A DNA stretch of 64,000 nt from Mesorhizobium sp. B1-1-8 (lineage in GTDB: Bacteria; Pseudomonadota; Alphaproteobacteria; Rhizobiales; Rhizobiaceae): assembly GCF_006442795.2 (NCBI RefSeq), contig NZ_CP083956.1:2457501-2521500 (forward strand), given 5' to 3'. Below, in pieces: positions 43,104-52,257 of the stretch (positions are counted from its first letter, which is position 1; every line of letters begins with the position of its first letter). The notes under the pieces were generated by a model, which saw nothing but the letters and a program-made list of their open reading frames with translations, had not been told where the DNA came from and did not search any database. A program made the position numbers and the translations under genes.

Positions 43104-43128
43104 GGAACCCACGACCGGTTTGTGCGTT
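43104..43128 (+). promoter_or_regulatory. EcfG-type general stress promoter of otsA
   Basis: GGAAC (43104-43108), 16 bases, CGTT (43125-43128): an exact match to the alphaproteobacterial EcfG consensus GGAAC-N16/17-CGTT. The otsA ATG follows 85 bases later. Trehalose synthesis genes are known members of this regulon in rhizobia. Confidence 0.6.
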
Positions 43129-43213
43129 GCACACTCGAACCGGCGCACCGGTCCGCAGCCGGCAATACGAAAAAACAAAACTAGCGGACAGCCGGAGGCA
43201 ACCTGGCATTTCA

Positions 43214-45001
43214 ATGACACAATATGGCGTCGACCTTTTGTGGGTCCTTATCCTCGCAAGTCTCGGACTTTCCGCCCTCGCAGTTCTGATCTCCGCATCG
43301 CGGCACCGCAGCCAGCAATCAAAAGGCCCTGCGCCCGTCACCGGTGATGATGTCGCGTCGGAAGCCGCACGCAAGGTGCTGCGCGAATTCGAGAAGAACG
43401 GGCAATCGGTCGATGCGGCCCTGGTTACATGGTCGCCGGAGACATTGCGCAAGATCCTCGCCGAGGATCTGCCGGATGCTCAGGTCATCATTGTCTCCAA
43501 CCGCGAGCCCTACATCCACAACGAACGGGACGGCGAGGTCGAATTGGTCGTGCCGGCGAGCGGCCTGGTCTCGGCACTGGAGCCGATCACGCGCGCCTGC
43601 GCCGGCACCTGGATCGCCTATGGCGGCGGCAGCGCCGATCGTCTGGTGGTCGATGAGCATGACCGGGTGCAGGTGCCGCCCGGCAACCCGTCCTACACGC
43701 TGCGCCGGGTCTGGCTGAGCGAGGAGGAATATCAGGGCTATTATCTGGGTTTCGCCAATGAGGGCCTGTGGCCGCTCTGCCATATCGCCTTCACCCGGCC
43801 GATCTTCCGCGAATCCGACTGGGAGGCCTATGAGGCCGCCAACCGCAAATTCGCCGATACAGTGGTTGCCGAGGCGCGCAACGAGCGGCCGATCGTGCTG
43901 GTCCAGGATTACCATTTCGCGCTCATGCCGCGCATGATCCGAGAGCGGCTGCCGGAGGCGATCGTCATCACCTTCTGGCACATCCCGTGGCCGAATTCGG
44001 AAGTGTTCAGCATCTGCCCCTGGCGTGAACGCATCCTGGATGGCCTGCTCGGCAGCTCGATCATCGGCTTCCATACCCAGTTCCACGCCAACAACTTCAC
44101 CGAGAGCGTCGACCGCTTCATGGAAAGCCGGATCGAGAGGGCGGATGCCGCCGTATCCTATGGCGGCCAGACGACCCTGGTGCATGCCTATCCGATCTCG
44201 ATCGAATGGCCGGTCGAACTGCTGAGGAGCTTGCCGCCGATCGAGGCGTGCCGCGCGCGCGTCCGCGAGCGGTTCGGCATTCCGGCGGATGCCAAGCTGT
44301 GCGTCGGCGTCGAGCGCCTGGACTATACCAAAGGCATTCTCGACCGCTTCCATGCGCTGGAGGAATTGTTCATCCGCCACCCCGAAATGATCGGCAAGGT
44401 GGTGTTCCTGCAGATCGCCGCGCCCAGCCGAGGCACGTTGCCGGCCTACAGGCAGTTGCATGACGAATGCATGCGCTTTGCCGACGAGCTCAACGAGCGC
44501 TACGGCAATGGGACCTACCGACCGCTCGTGCTGGTGGCCGAGCATCACGCCCAGAAGGGCGTGTACGAAATCTACCGCGCCGCCGACATCTGCCTGGTCA
44601 CCAGCCTGCATGACGGCATGAACCTGGTCGCCAAGGAGTTCGTCGCCGCGCGTGACGACGAGCAGGGCGTGCTTCTGCTCAGCACGTTTGCCGGCGCTTC
44701 GCGCGAATTGCTCGAGGCGCTGATCGTCAACCCCTACGACGCGGCGATGATGAGCGAGACCATGCTGCAAGCGCTGACCATGGGGGCCGACGAACAGCGC
44801 GAGCGCATGCGGCGCATGCGCGAGATCGTTCGCGACAACAATGTCTACCGCTGGGCCGGCAGCATGCTGCTCGATGCGTCGCGGCTGCGCAAGCGCGGCG
44901 AACTCGACCGGGTCACGGCATTATCCGACCGGCAGGCCAACACCAATGGCGACAATGTCGTCTCCATATTCGAGCGCAAGCAGGCAGCCGGTTTCCGATG
45001 A
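43214..45001 (+). CDS. otsA: Trehalose-6-phosphate synthase family glycosyltransferase, membrane-anchored
   Basis: 595 residues from ATG 43214. A predicted membrane helix at about 6-27 ([20 protein letters not shown]) precedes a hydrophilic linker and the GT20 domain from about 90 ([66 protein letters not shown]). The usual GGL loop reads SGLVSAL. The N-terminal anchor is unusual for OtsA. It is partnered by otsB (ATGA overlap), supporting synthesis of trehalose, although a glucosylglycerol-phosphate synthase is possible. A start at 43127 would add 29 residues. Confidence 0.82.
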   Translation: MTQYGVDLLWVLILASLGLSALAVLISASRHRSQQSKGPAPVTGDDVASEAARKVLREFEKNGQSVDAALVTWSPETLRKILAEDLPDAQVIIVSNREPYIHNERDGEVELVVPASGLVSALEPITRACAGTWIAYGGGSADRLVVDEHDRVQVPPGNPSYTLRRVWLSEEEYQGYYLGFANEGLWPLCHIAFTRPIFRESDWEAYEAANRKFADTVVAEARNERPIVLVQDYHFALMPRMIRERLPEAIVITFWHIPWPNSEVFSICPWRERILDGLLGSSIIGFHTQFHANNFTESVDRFMESRIERADAAVSYGGQTTLVHAYPISIEWPVELLRSLPPIEACRARVRERFGIPADAKLCVGVERLDYTKGILDRFHALEELFIRHPEMIGKVVFLQIAAPSRGTLPAYRQLHDECMRFADELNERYGNGTYRPLVLVAEHHAQKGVYEIYRAADICLVTSLHDGMNLVAKEFVAARDDEQGVLLLSTFAGASRELLEALIVNPYDAAMMSETMLQALTMGADEQRERMRRMREIVRDNNVYRWAGSMLLDASRLRKRGELDRVTALSDRQANTNGDNVVSIFERKQAAGFR

Positions 45002-45780
45002 AAAGCGAGACAGACTTGACGCCACGCCTGCCGGAGGGCCGATGGGCCCTGTTCCTCGACATCGACGGCACGCTGCTGGAGCACGCAGCCCATCCGGACA
45101 GCGTGTCCGTCAGCGCTGAGCTTCGCCTGCTTCTGGAGATGATCGAGGCCCGGCTGGGTGGCGCGCTGGCGTTCATCACCGGCCGGTCAATAGCGGCGGT
45201 GGATCGGCTGTTCGATCCCCTGAAGCTGCGTATTGCCGGGCTCTACGGATTGGAGCACAGGCTCACCCCGGACGGGGAAATCGAGGCTGCGGACGAGCCT
45301 GCCGATATGGCGGCGCTCGCAGACGAGATCGAACTGGAGCTGGCGAGCAAGGCCGTCTATGTCGAGCGCAAAGGCCCGGTGCTTGCCATCCATACGCGGG
45401 CGGCGCCGCATCTGCTGGCACGCGCGACGCAGCTGGTCGAGGCAGCGCTTGCCCGCCTGCCAAAGGGGTATCGGGTCATCGCCGGCAATGCGGGCGTCGA
45501 GTTGATGCCGCTCGAAGCGGCCAAGGGCGCGGCGATCCGGCGCTTCATGCAGCTTGATCCTTTCACCGGCCGGCGCCCGGTATTCCTCGGCGACGACACT
45601 TCCGACGAAAACGGCTTTGAGACCGTCAACGCCGCGGGAGGGATCTCGATCCGGGTCAAGCCGCAGGGCGAGACCACGGCCCGCTTTGCCATCGCCGACG
45701 TCATTGGCGCGCTTGCCTGGCTCGAGGCCAATTTCGGCGATGCGGCAGACGAGGCCGGTCGCGACAATCTCGTCGCCTAG
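44998..45780 (+). CDS. otsB: Trehalose-6-phosphate phosphatase
   Basis: 260 residues, HAD superfamily. Motif I is FLDIDGTLLE (nucleophile Asp about 20), motif II FITGRS, motif III around LEAAKGAAIRRFM with the Lys, and motif IV FLGDDTSDENGF. It removes phosphate from trehalose-6-phosphate made by the upstream gene; the two overlap by four bases. It ends the operon. Confidence 0.92.
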   Translation: MKSETDLTPRLPEGRWALFLDIDGTLLEHAAHPDSVSVSAELRLLLEMIEARLGGALAFITGRSIAAVDRLFDPLKLRIAGLYGLEHRLTPDGEIEAADEPADMAALADEIELELASKAVYVERKGPVLAIHTRAAPHLLARATQLVEAALARLPKGYRVIAGNAGVELMPLEAAKGAAIRRFMQLDPFTGRRPVFLGDDTSDENGFETVNAAGGISIRVKPQGETTARFAIADVIGALAWLEANFGDAADEAGRDNLVA

Positions 45781-46085
45781 AGCAATTCCAGGAAAAAGGG
45801 CTGCATCTTGGCCCCATCGTCGAGCGCGGACGTGCCGCTGTTTGAAGTCGCTAGCGTCGAACCAGCGACCATCGAAAATGCCATGGCGCCAAAGCAGATC
45901 ATCTTGGCATTTATGGTGTAATCTTCCTGTTGCCTTCAGATGGCTCAAGCAACGATCAGAAATCGAACGGCAGGTCCGGATGAATGTTCCAGGTTTTCAT
46001 GCGAAAGGGATGTGCCAGGCAAAATATTACCATTGAATAACTTCGAATTCCTTCAGAATATTTTCGTATGCAATCTGAATTTCCG
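45781..46085. other. Convergent intergenic region otsB / hydroxyacid dehydrogenase
   Basis: 305 bases with no convincing gene. It begins with AGAGCAATTCCAGGAAAA directly after the otsB stop, resembling one half of a dispersed rhizobial repeat. It has a weak GGGC/GCCC stem near 45799-45816. The part after 46020 is AT-rich. Confidence 0.4.
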
Positions 46086-47117
46086 TCAATTCCTGTCCGT
46101 GGGCTTCGAGCGCATGCGTGACACGGTCTCGCGCTCGGCGCGCTTGGAGCGCATGGGCGGCAGGCCACGGTCGATCAGGTCCATGTCCTCCAGCACCATG
46201 TCGCCCATGCGCTTGAAGGCGACGTCGAGGGCGCCGGCACGGTGGGCGGAACGCAGGAAGCCTGGCAGGGTGCGCACGGGATGGTCCTTGGCCAGCGGCT
46301 CTTCCGGGAAGACGTCGCTGGCGGCGACGATATGGCCGCTCTTCACCGCCGCCATCAGCGCCGGGAAATCGACAACGCCGGCGCGGCTGAGCAGGATGAA
46401 GGCTGCTCCTTTACGCATTTTCGCAAAGGCGTCGGCACCGAGAAAGCCCTGGTTCTCGCTGGTTACCGAGGCGACGACGAAAACGAAGTCGCTGGTCGAC
46501 AGAACCTCGTCCAGCGAAGCCGGCTCGACGCCATTGTCGACCAGGATCGACGGCGGCAGCCAAGGGTCATAGACCTTTGTGCGCGTGCGGAAACCGCTGA
46601 GCAGGCGGTTCAGCGCCCGCCCGAGATCGCCGAAGCCGATGATGCCGACATCGGCGCCGGAGAGCAGTCTCGCCGTTTGGTTGCCGTCGCCGCCCCACAA
46701 TTCATTGCCTTGCCGGAAGGCGAGGTCGGCATCGACGATATTGCGGGCGAGGTTGAGCGCCATGGCGAGGCCGAGCTCGGCGACCGGCTCGGCAAAGACC
46801 AGGCCCGTCGTGACCACATGGATGCCGCGCGCGAACAGCGTCTCATAAGGCATGTTGTTGACGAGGTTGGTCTCGACGTTGAAGAGGCAGCGCAGGGCCT
46901 TCAACTTCTCCAGCGTCTCGGCAGCGATCGGCGGCTGGCCGATGATGTAGCGGGCCTCAGCCAGCACTTCTGCCGGCAGATCGGCCAGGTCTTCCGGTGT
47001 CGTCTCGACGATGCGATAGTTCTTGCGCAGGCGCGCCAACTGCGGCGGCGTGAAGATCAGGTCGAGCGTGCGGGGTTCGGGTACGCTGATAACCAGCGGC
47101 AAGCTGCTGTCGGACAT
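46086..47117 (-). CDS. D-isomer-specific 2-hydroxyacid dehydrogenase
   Basis: 343 residues from ATG 47117 with GGGAGG ahead. NAD-binding motif VGIIGFGDLGRALNRLL (about 155-170). The catalytic Arg lies in FILLSRAGVVDFPAL, Glu in ASDVFPEEPL, and His in RSAHRAGAL. It reduces 2-oxo acids or oxidises 2-hydroxy acids such as glycerate or a sugar acid. It is divergent from the LacI gene and shares its operator region, so it is probably part of the sugar-catabolic regulon. Confidence 0.88.
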   Translation of the reverse strand: MSDSSLPLVISVPEPRTLDLIFTPPQLARLRKNYRIVETTPEDLADLPAEVLAEARYIIGQPPIAAETLEKLKALRCLFNVETNLVNNMPYETLFARGIHVVTTGLVFAEPVAELGLAMALNLARNIVDADLAFRQGNELWGGDGNQTARLLSGADVGIIGFGDLGRALNRLLSGFRTRTKVYDPWLPPSILVDNGVEPASLDEVLSTSDFVFVVASVTSENQGFLGADAFAKMRKGAAFILLSRAGVVDFPALMAAVKSGHIVAASDVFPEEPLAKDHPVRTLPGFLRSAHRAGALDVAFKRMGDMVLEDMDLIDRGLPPMRSKRAERETVSRMRSKPTDRN

Positions 47118-47177
47118 GGTATATTCCTCCCGGCGCCATCCTGACGGCGCCACACACAAACTAATGTTACTCCCGAT

Positions 47178-47216
47178 TAAACGATTTACAACTGCGAAAA
47201 ATCGATTTATCGATTA
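47178..47216. promoter_or_regulatory. Candidate LacI operators between the dehydrogenase and lacI genes
   Basis: TAAACGATTTA (47178-47188), AAATCGATTT (47199-47208) and TATCGATTA (47208-47216) carry the same CGATT core on an AT-rich background. A perfect 12-mer of the same type, TAAATCGATTTA, recurs at 48435-48446. They overlap the divergent promoters. Confidence 0.55.
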
Positions 47217-47261
47217 CATTAGCAAGGCAGCACAGGGTTGCCTGCCCTCGGGAGGAGGAGA

Positions 47262-48335
47262 ATGGCGCAACAGCAAGGCCAGCAGCGGCGTCCGTCGATT
47301 CACGACGTGGCAAGCCATGCCGGCGTGTCCGCCGCCACCGTTTCCAAGGTGCTTTCGGGCGTCACCACGGTGAAGCCGGAAAATGCGCAGCGCGTCCTCG
47401 ATGCCGTTGAACTCCTCGGCTACCGCGTCGATCCGCTCGCCTCCGACATGCGCAGGGCCAAGCGCCGCATCATCGGCGCCATCATGCCGGAGTTCGAAAG
47501 CGAATTCTTCGGCCAGATGGTCAGCGAGCTCGAAGGGCTGGCCGAACAGCGCGGCTACACGCTCGTCGCCGCCTCCAGCCGCGAATCGGAAGCGCGCGAG
47601 AAGGAGATCCTCGCCCGCATGCATGACTGGCGCGTCGCCGGCGTCGTGCTGGCGCCGGTGCGCAACGAGCACGGGCCGGCAGCCGATTTCATGAAGGCGA
47701 ACCGCATGACCGGCGTGCTGATCGACCGCGTGCTTGCCGACGATGCCTTCGACACCGTCTCGGCCGACAGCGCCGCCGCAAGTGCGGAAGTGGCGCGCGC
47801 GCTGGTCGGCAAGGGACACCGCCACATCCTCGTCGTCGGCCTTGGCCAGCAGGCGGCGACGGTGCGCGCCCGTCTCGAAGGGTTTCGCAACACGGCGCTT
47901 CAGCTTGCGCCGGACATCCGCATCGACGTCGTGCTTTGCGAAAGCGACGTCGAGCCTTTGCGGACGCTGCTTCGCGACTATTTCACCAAGGCCGCGGATG
48001 GCGGCGAACGCCCGACGGCGGTCTATTCGCTGTTCCTGAAAGGCACGCTGGTGGCGCTATCGGAGTTCCGGCGGCGCGGCTGGCATTGCCCGGACGATAT
48101 CTCGCTGGTCGGCTTCGATGACGCCGAATGGATGCAGGTGACATGGCCGGCGATCGCCGCCGTGGTGCAGCCGGTACGCGACATCGCCGGCAATGCGATG
48201 GAGGTCTTGTTTCGCAGGATCGAAGGCGAGGGCGGCCCGCCAAGGGCGCGGCTCGAACCCTGCAAGGTGTTGATGCGGGAATCCGTTGGCTCGCCAGGCA
48301 GCGGCCCGCATTCCGGGGGAGGAGACGGACAATAG
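47262..48335 (+). CDS. LacI-family transcriptional regulator
   Basis: 357 residues from ATG 47262 (GGAGGAGGAG). N-terminal HTH and hinge (SIHDVASHAGVSAATVSKVLSGVTTVKPENAQRVLDAVELLGY, about 13-55) and a periplasmic-binding-protein-like effector domain. It probably represses the downstream sugar transporter and the divergent dehydrogenase until its sugar ligand binds. Gap to the binding-protein gene is 77 bases. Confidence 0.92.
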   Translation: MAQQQGQQRRPSIHDVASHAGVSAATVSKVLSGVTTVKPENAQRVLDAVELLGYRVDPLASDMRRAKRRIIGAIMPEFESEFFGQMVSELEGLAEQRGYTLVAASSRESEAREKEILARMHDWRVAGVVLAPVRNEHGPAADFMKANRMTGVLIDRVLADDAFDTVSADSAAASAEVARALVGKGHRHILVVGLGQQAATVRARLEGFRNTALQLAPDIRIDVVLCESDVEPLRTLLRDYFTKAADGGERPTAVYSLFLKGTLVALSEFRRRGWHCPDDISLVGFDDAEWMQVTWPAIAAVVQPVRDIAGNAMEVLFRRIEGEGGPPRARLEPCKVLMRESVGSPGSGPHSGGGDGQ

Positions 48336-48412
48336 CCCCCATTGTCGTCAACGGAAGCAGAGCGCCGGCCCTGGCCGAGGCATCCGGCGCACAAGATCGA
48401 CGGAGGATCAAA

Positions 48413-49408
48413 ATGACATCTCTTATCCTGAAGATAAATCGATTTACCCTTGCCCTTACCCTGGGCGTGGCGCTGGCGTTCTCGGCGATAGGCGCCGCCA
48501 AGGCAGAGGATGGCGAATATGGCGTGCTGATGAAGACGCTGGCCAATCCGTTCTGGGGCGCGATGGCCCAGGGCGTCGCGGACGGCGCCAAGGAAGCCGG
48601 CGTGAAATACTTCCAGCAGGCGGCCGAAAGCGACCAGGCGGCCGAGCCGCAGCTCAATCTGTGCAACACGATGCTGGAGCGCAAGCCGGTGGCGATGATC
48701 ACCGCCGCCATCAACTCGACCAATCTGCTCCCTTGCCTGAAGTCGGCGCAGGACGCCGGCATCAAGATCGTCGACCTCGACAACAATCTAGACCAGGCGG
48801 TGCTCGACAAGGAAGGAGTGAAGGTCACCTTCCATATCGGTTCCGACAATGTCGCGGCCGGCGCGCAAGGTGCCGAATATCTCGTCTCCAAGCTCGGCAA
48901 GGATGCCAAGGGTCCGGTGCTGGTGATCGAGGGCCTATCGGGCAACATCACCGGCGAGAAACGCGCCAAGGGGTTTGCCGACAAGCTCAAGGAACTGGCG
49001 CCGGGGCTGCAGATTGTCGCCTCGCTGCCGGGTGACTGGGACCGCGGCAAGGCGGCCTCGATCGCCACCGACACGCTGACGGCGCATCCAGACCTGGTCG
49101 CCATCTTCTGCGCCAATGACGGTATGGCGCTGGGCGCTGTCGAATCTGTCTACGCGGCGGGCAAGGGTCAGCAGGTGACGATGATCGGCGTCGACGGCAA
49201 TGTCGATGCGGTGAAGTCGATCAAGGAAGGCCGCCTCAACGCTTCCGTCGCGCAGCTACCCTATCTGGTCGGCAAGCAGGCGGTGGAAAACGTCAAGAAG
49301 GCGCTGGCCGGCGAGAAGGTCGAGGAGAGCATCGCGGTGCCCACCCTGGTGTTGACCAAAGACGTGCTCGACGCCGGCAAGGAGCCGATGCTGCAGTATG
49401 TGAAGTAA
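48413..49408 (+). CDS. Sugar ABC transporter substrate-binding protein (RbsB/AlsB type)
   Basis: 331 residues from ATG 48413 (GGAGG six bases upstream). Sec signal peptide to about residue 31 (ALTLGVALAFSAIGAAKA|ED). Mature part is a type-I periplasmic sugar-binding protein (TLANPFWGAMAQGVADGAKEAGV; FCANDGMALGAVESVYAAGKG; VTMIGVDGN). Together with the 3-epimerase-like gene it suggests a rare ketohexose such as psicose, or an inositol-like polyol. A palindromic operator sits in codons 8-12. Confidence 0.9.
   Translation: MTSLILKINRFTLALTLGVALAFSAIGAAKAEDGEYGVLMKTLANPFWGAMAQGVADGAKEAGVKYFQQAAESDQAAEPQLNLCNTMLERKPVAMITAAINSTNLLPCLKSAQDAGIKIVDLDNNLDQAVLDKEGVKVTFHIGSDNVAAGAQGAEYLVSKLGKDAKGPVLVIEGLSGNITGEKRAKGFADKLKELAPGLQIVASLPGDWDRGKAASIATDTLTAHPDLVAIFCANDGMALGAVESVYAAGKGQQVTMIGVDGNVDAVKSIKEGRLNASVAQLPYLVGKQAVENVKKALAGEKVEESIAVPTLVLTKDVLDAGKEPMLQYVK
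48435..48446. promoter_or_regulatory. LacI-type operator inside the binding-protein gene
   Basis: TAAATCGATTTA, a perfect 12-base palindrome with the same core as the lacI-promoter sites. It starts 23 bases after the first base of the start codon. It may act as a downstream roadblock or a looping partner. Confidence 0.45.
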
Positions 49409-49415
49409 GAATGGA

Positions 49416-49535
49416 GGGGAGTAGGGAAGTAAGGCAGTAGGGGAGTAGGGGAAGGGCCGGTTGTGCTCCTCCGAGAGGACCCAGCCTTCTTACTTCCCTA
49501 CTCCCCTACTGACCTACTCCCTTATTCCCCTACCC
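49416..49535. repeat. G-rich/C-rich inverted tandem repeat
   Basis: The left part is built from AGTAGGG/AGTAAGG-like units, the right part from the complementary TACTCCC units. An exact 18-base inverted pair is at 49416-49433 and 49489-49506. It fills the gap between binding-protein and permease genes. Confidence 0.65.
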
Positions 49536-49547
49536 GAAGGGTGCAAA

Positions 49548-50540
49548 ATGGCTTCCGAAATGGCGCAGCCCGGGTTTTGGGCCCGATTGCAGCGCGCATC
49601 CGTCGAACGGCTCCACATCAGGCTGGAATCGCTGCTGGTGCTGGTGGCGCTGAGCGCGGCGATGGCGCTGCTGTCGCCCTATTTCCTGTCGCTCAGCAAC
49701 TTCCTCAACATTCTCTTGGCAACATCGACAATCGGCGTGCTGGCAATCGCCGCCACCTTCGTCATCGGTTCCGGCGGACTCGACCTGTCGCTCGGCTCGG
49801 TGATGGGGCTGGCCGGCGTCGCCGGCGCCTTCGTCGCCGTCAATCTCGGCTGGCCGTCGGTGTTCGCGGTCGCGGCTTGCATCCTCGCCGGCGCGATCGC
49901 GGGCTATATCAACGGGCAATTGGTCACCCGCGCCTTCGTGCCGGCTTTCATCGTCACGCTCGGCATGCTGGGCCTGGCGCGCGGCCTGGCGCTTGTCATC
50001 TCGCAGGGCAGGGCGATCTACGGGCTGCCGCCCGAGATCGTCTACATCGGGCAAGGCAGGCCGCTCGGCATCCCGATGCCAGTCATCATCTTCGTGCTGA
50101 CGGCGGTTGTCGCGCATTGCGCGCTCGCCTATACGCGCTTCGGCCGCCACACGTTGGCGCTGGGCGACAGCGAGGGCGCGGCGCGCGCGGCCGGCATCCG
50201 CGTCGAGCAGCATCGCCGCATCATCTACACCTTGTCCGGGGCGCTTGCCGGGCTCGCGGGTCTCTTGTTCACCGCCCGTGTCAATGCCGGCGATCCGACC
50301 GCCGGCATCAATTACGAACTGACCGCCATCACTGCGGCGATTATCGGCGGCACCAATCTGTTCGGCGGCCGCGCCTCGATCCTCGGCACCATGATCGGCG
50401 CCTTGATCATGGGCGTGCTGCAGAACGGGCTGACGCTGCTTGCGGTGCAGTCCTACTACCAGCAGATGGCGATCGGCGCGGTGCTGATCCTCGCCGTCTT
50501 CATCGACCAGTACCAGGTCCGCAAGGAGTCGCGCGTATGA
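49548..50540 (+). CDS. Sugar ABC transporter permease (RbsC type)
   Basis: 330 residues from ATG 49548 (GAAGGG upstream). About nine to ten helices of the BPD-transporter-2 family with FVIGSGGLDLSLGSVMGLAGV and the ATPase-docking loop GDSEGAARAAGIRVEQHRRIIYTLSG. The 29-residue upstream extension in frame lies within the G/C-rich repeat and is not part of the gene. The stop overlaps the ATPase ATG. Confidence 0.92.
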   Translation: MASEMAQPGFWARLQRASVERLHIRLESLLVLVALSAAMALLSPYFLSLSNFLNILLATSTIGVLAIAATFVIGSGGLDLSLGSVMGLAGVAGAFVAVNLGWPSVFAVAACILAGAIAGYINGQLVTRAFVPAFIVTLGMLGLARGLALVISQGRAIYGLPPEIVYIGQGRPLGIPMPVIIFVLTAVVAHCALAYTRFGRHTLALGDSEGAARAAGIRVEQHRRIIYTLSGALAGLAGLLFTARVNAGDPTAGINYELTAITAAIIGGTNLFGGRASILGTMIGALIMGVLQNGLTLLAVQSYYQQMAIGAVLILAVFIDQYQVRKESRV

Positions 50541-51313
50541 CGCTTCTCTCGCTCCACGGCATCCGCAAGAGTTTCGGCGCCGTCGACGTGCTGCATGGCG
50601 TCGACCTGTCGGTTGCGGCCGGCGAGGTGGTCGGCCTGGTCGGCGACAACGGCGCCGGCAAATCGACATTGATGAAGACCATCACCGGCATCTACCGCGC
50701 CGACACCGGCTCGATCGAGTTCGACGGCAGGGACATCCTTGCGCTCGATCCCGGCCAGCGGCGCCGGCTCGGCATCGAGATGATCTACCAGGACCTGTCG
50801 CTGGCCAGGCAGCAGGACGTGGCGTCGAACATCTTTCTCGGCCGCGAGCCGACCAAGCGGCTGTTCGGCCTGATCCCGGGCTTCGTCGACAAAAGCGAGA
50901 TGGATCGCCAGGCGTCGAAGATGATCGAGCGGTTGGGCGCGCATCTGCCGTCAATAAACCGGTCGGTCGGTTCGTTCTCCGGCGGCCAGCAGCAGACGGT
51001 GGCGATTGCCCGCGCGCTGACCTTCAACCCGAAGCTGGTCATCATGGACGAGCCGACGGCGGCGCTCGCCGTGCGCGAGGTGCAGAGCGTGCTCGACCTG
51101 ATCCGGCGGCTGAAGTCGGAAGGGATCGCGGTCATCCTGATCTCGCACCGGCTGAACGACGTGCTGTCGGTTACCGACCGCATCGTCGTGCTGCGTCATG
51201 GCCGCGCCGACGCCGATCTGGTCACCGCCAGGACCAACATGAACGAAGTCGTCAGCCGCATTGTCGGCGGCGGCGATATCAGCGCCGCGGCGGCGCACGA
51301 ACAACGAGGCTGA
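50537..51313 (+). CDS. Sugar ABC transporter ATP-binding protein, single cassette
   Basis: 258 residues. Walker A GDNGAGKS (36-43), Q-loop MIYQDLSLARQQDV, signature FSGGQQQTVAIARAL, Walker B LVIMDEPTAAL, H-loop ISHRLNDV. RbsA-type importers usually have two fused cassettes (about 500 residues); this is the short single-cassette form, which would work as a homodimer. ATG overlaps the permease stop (50537-50540). Confidence 0.92.
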   Translation: MTLLSLHGIRKSFGAVDVLHGVDLSVAAGEVVGLVGDNGAGKSTLMKTITGIYRADTGSIEFDGRDILALDPGQRRRLGIEMIYQDLSLARQQDVASNIFLGREPTKRLFGLIPGFVDKSEMDRQASKMIERLGAHLPSINRSVGSFSGGQQQTVAIARALTFNPKLVIMDEPTAALAVREVQSVLDLIRRLKSEGIAVILISHRLNDVLSVTDRIVVLRHGRADADLVTARTNMNEVVSRIVGGGDISAAAAHEQRG

Positions 51314-51314
51314 C

Positions 51315-52169
51315 ATGAACACTTTCGGACTGCACACTTTCGCCATCGCCCCGGTCTGGGACCTTGCCCGCATCGAGCCGCAGATGGACCGGCTGAAGGA
51401 GCTCGGCATTAGCCTGATGGAGATCCCGCTGCTGCGTCCGGAGGAGATCGACACCAAGCGCACGCGCGGCTTCGCCAGCCACTATGGCGTCGAGCTGATC
51501 CCCTCGCTCGGCCTGCCGCGCGCGCTCGACGTGGTCGAGCGGCCGGAAGAGGCGCTCGACTTCCTGCAGCCGGCGTTCAAGGTCTGCAACGAGGTCGGCA
51601 GCGAGGCGCTTGGCGGCGTCACCTACGGCACGATCGGCAAGACCACCGGCCGGGCGCCGACGCAAAGGGAGATCGACGGCATGTGCCGCTTCCTCGAACG
51701 GGCGGCGAAGGCAGCCAAGGCACGCAGCCTGAAGCTCGGCATCGAGCCCTGCAACCGCTATGAGACGCATCTCATCAACCGCGGCATCGATGCGGCGCGG
51801 ATCATCGAGCGGGTCGGCGCCGACAACATCTTCATCCATCTCGACACCTATCACATGCATATCGAGGAAGAGAGCTTTGCTTCCGGTTTCGAGGCGGCCG
51901 CACCCTTCCTCGGCTATGTGCATGTGTCGGAGGCCAATCGCGGCGTGCCGGGGCGCGGCATGCTCAACTGGGCGGCCTGCATGAAGGCGATCGCCGACAT
52001 CGGCTATGAGGGCGCGATCACGCTGGAAAGCATGAACCATGTCGACGTCGACATTGCCGGCGGGCTGGCGGTGTGGCGGCCGGTGGCGGAAGACCCGCGC
52101 GACGTCATCGAGGTCGGCCTGCCGTTCCTGCGCGAGGAAGCGAGGAAGGCCGGTCTGACTTTGGGGTAG
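51315..52169 (+). CDS. Sugar phosphate isomerase/epimerase, ketose 3-epimerase-like
   Basis: 284 residues, xylose-isomerase-like TIM barrel. LGIEPCNRYETHLINRG (metal Glu), HLDTYHMHIEEE (metal Asp, His) and HVSEANRGVPGRGMLNW match the D-tagatose/D-psicose 3-epimerase group. The last metal Glu is in AITLESMNH. It would epimerise the imported ketose. It follows the ATPase stop by one base, so it belongs to the transporter operon. Confidence 0.87.
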   Translation: MNTFGLHTFAIAPVWDLARIEPQMDRLKELGISLMEIPLLRPEEIDTKRTRGFASHYGVELIPSLGLPRALDVVERPEEALDFLQPAFKVCNEVGSEALGGVTYGTIGKTTGRAPTQREIDGMCRFLERAAKAAKARSLKLGIEPCNRYETHLINRGIDAARIIERVGADNIFIHLDTYHMHIEEESFASGFEAAAPFLGYVHVSEANRGVPGRGMLNWAACMKAIADIGYEGAITLESMNHVDVDIAGGLAVWRPVAEDPRDVIEVGLPFLREEARKAGLTLG

Positions 52170-52257
52170 CGGCGCCGCGGCACGGAACGAAGGAGACACG
52201 TCTCGATTTACCGAACCAAACGTCCTTTGCAATGCAAGCTTCGGAGGATCAGGGATC

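Noticed and set aside
45940..46572. 210-residue plus-strand frame after otsB
   Set aside because: Most of it is antisense to the hydroxyacid dehydrogenase; the rest lies in AT-rich intergenic DNA without a ribosome site.
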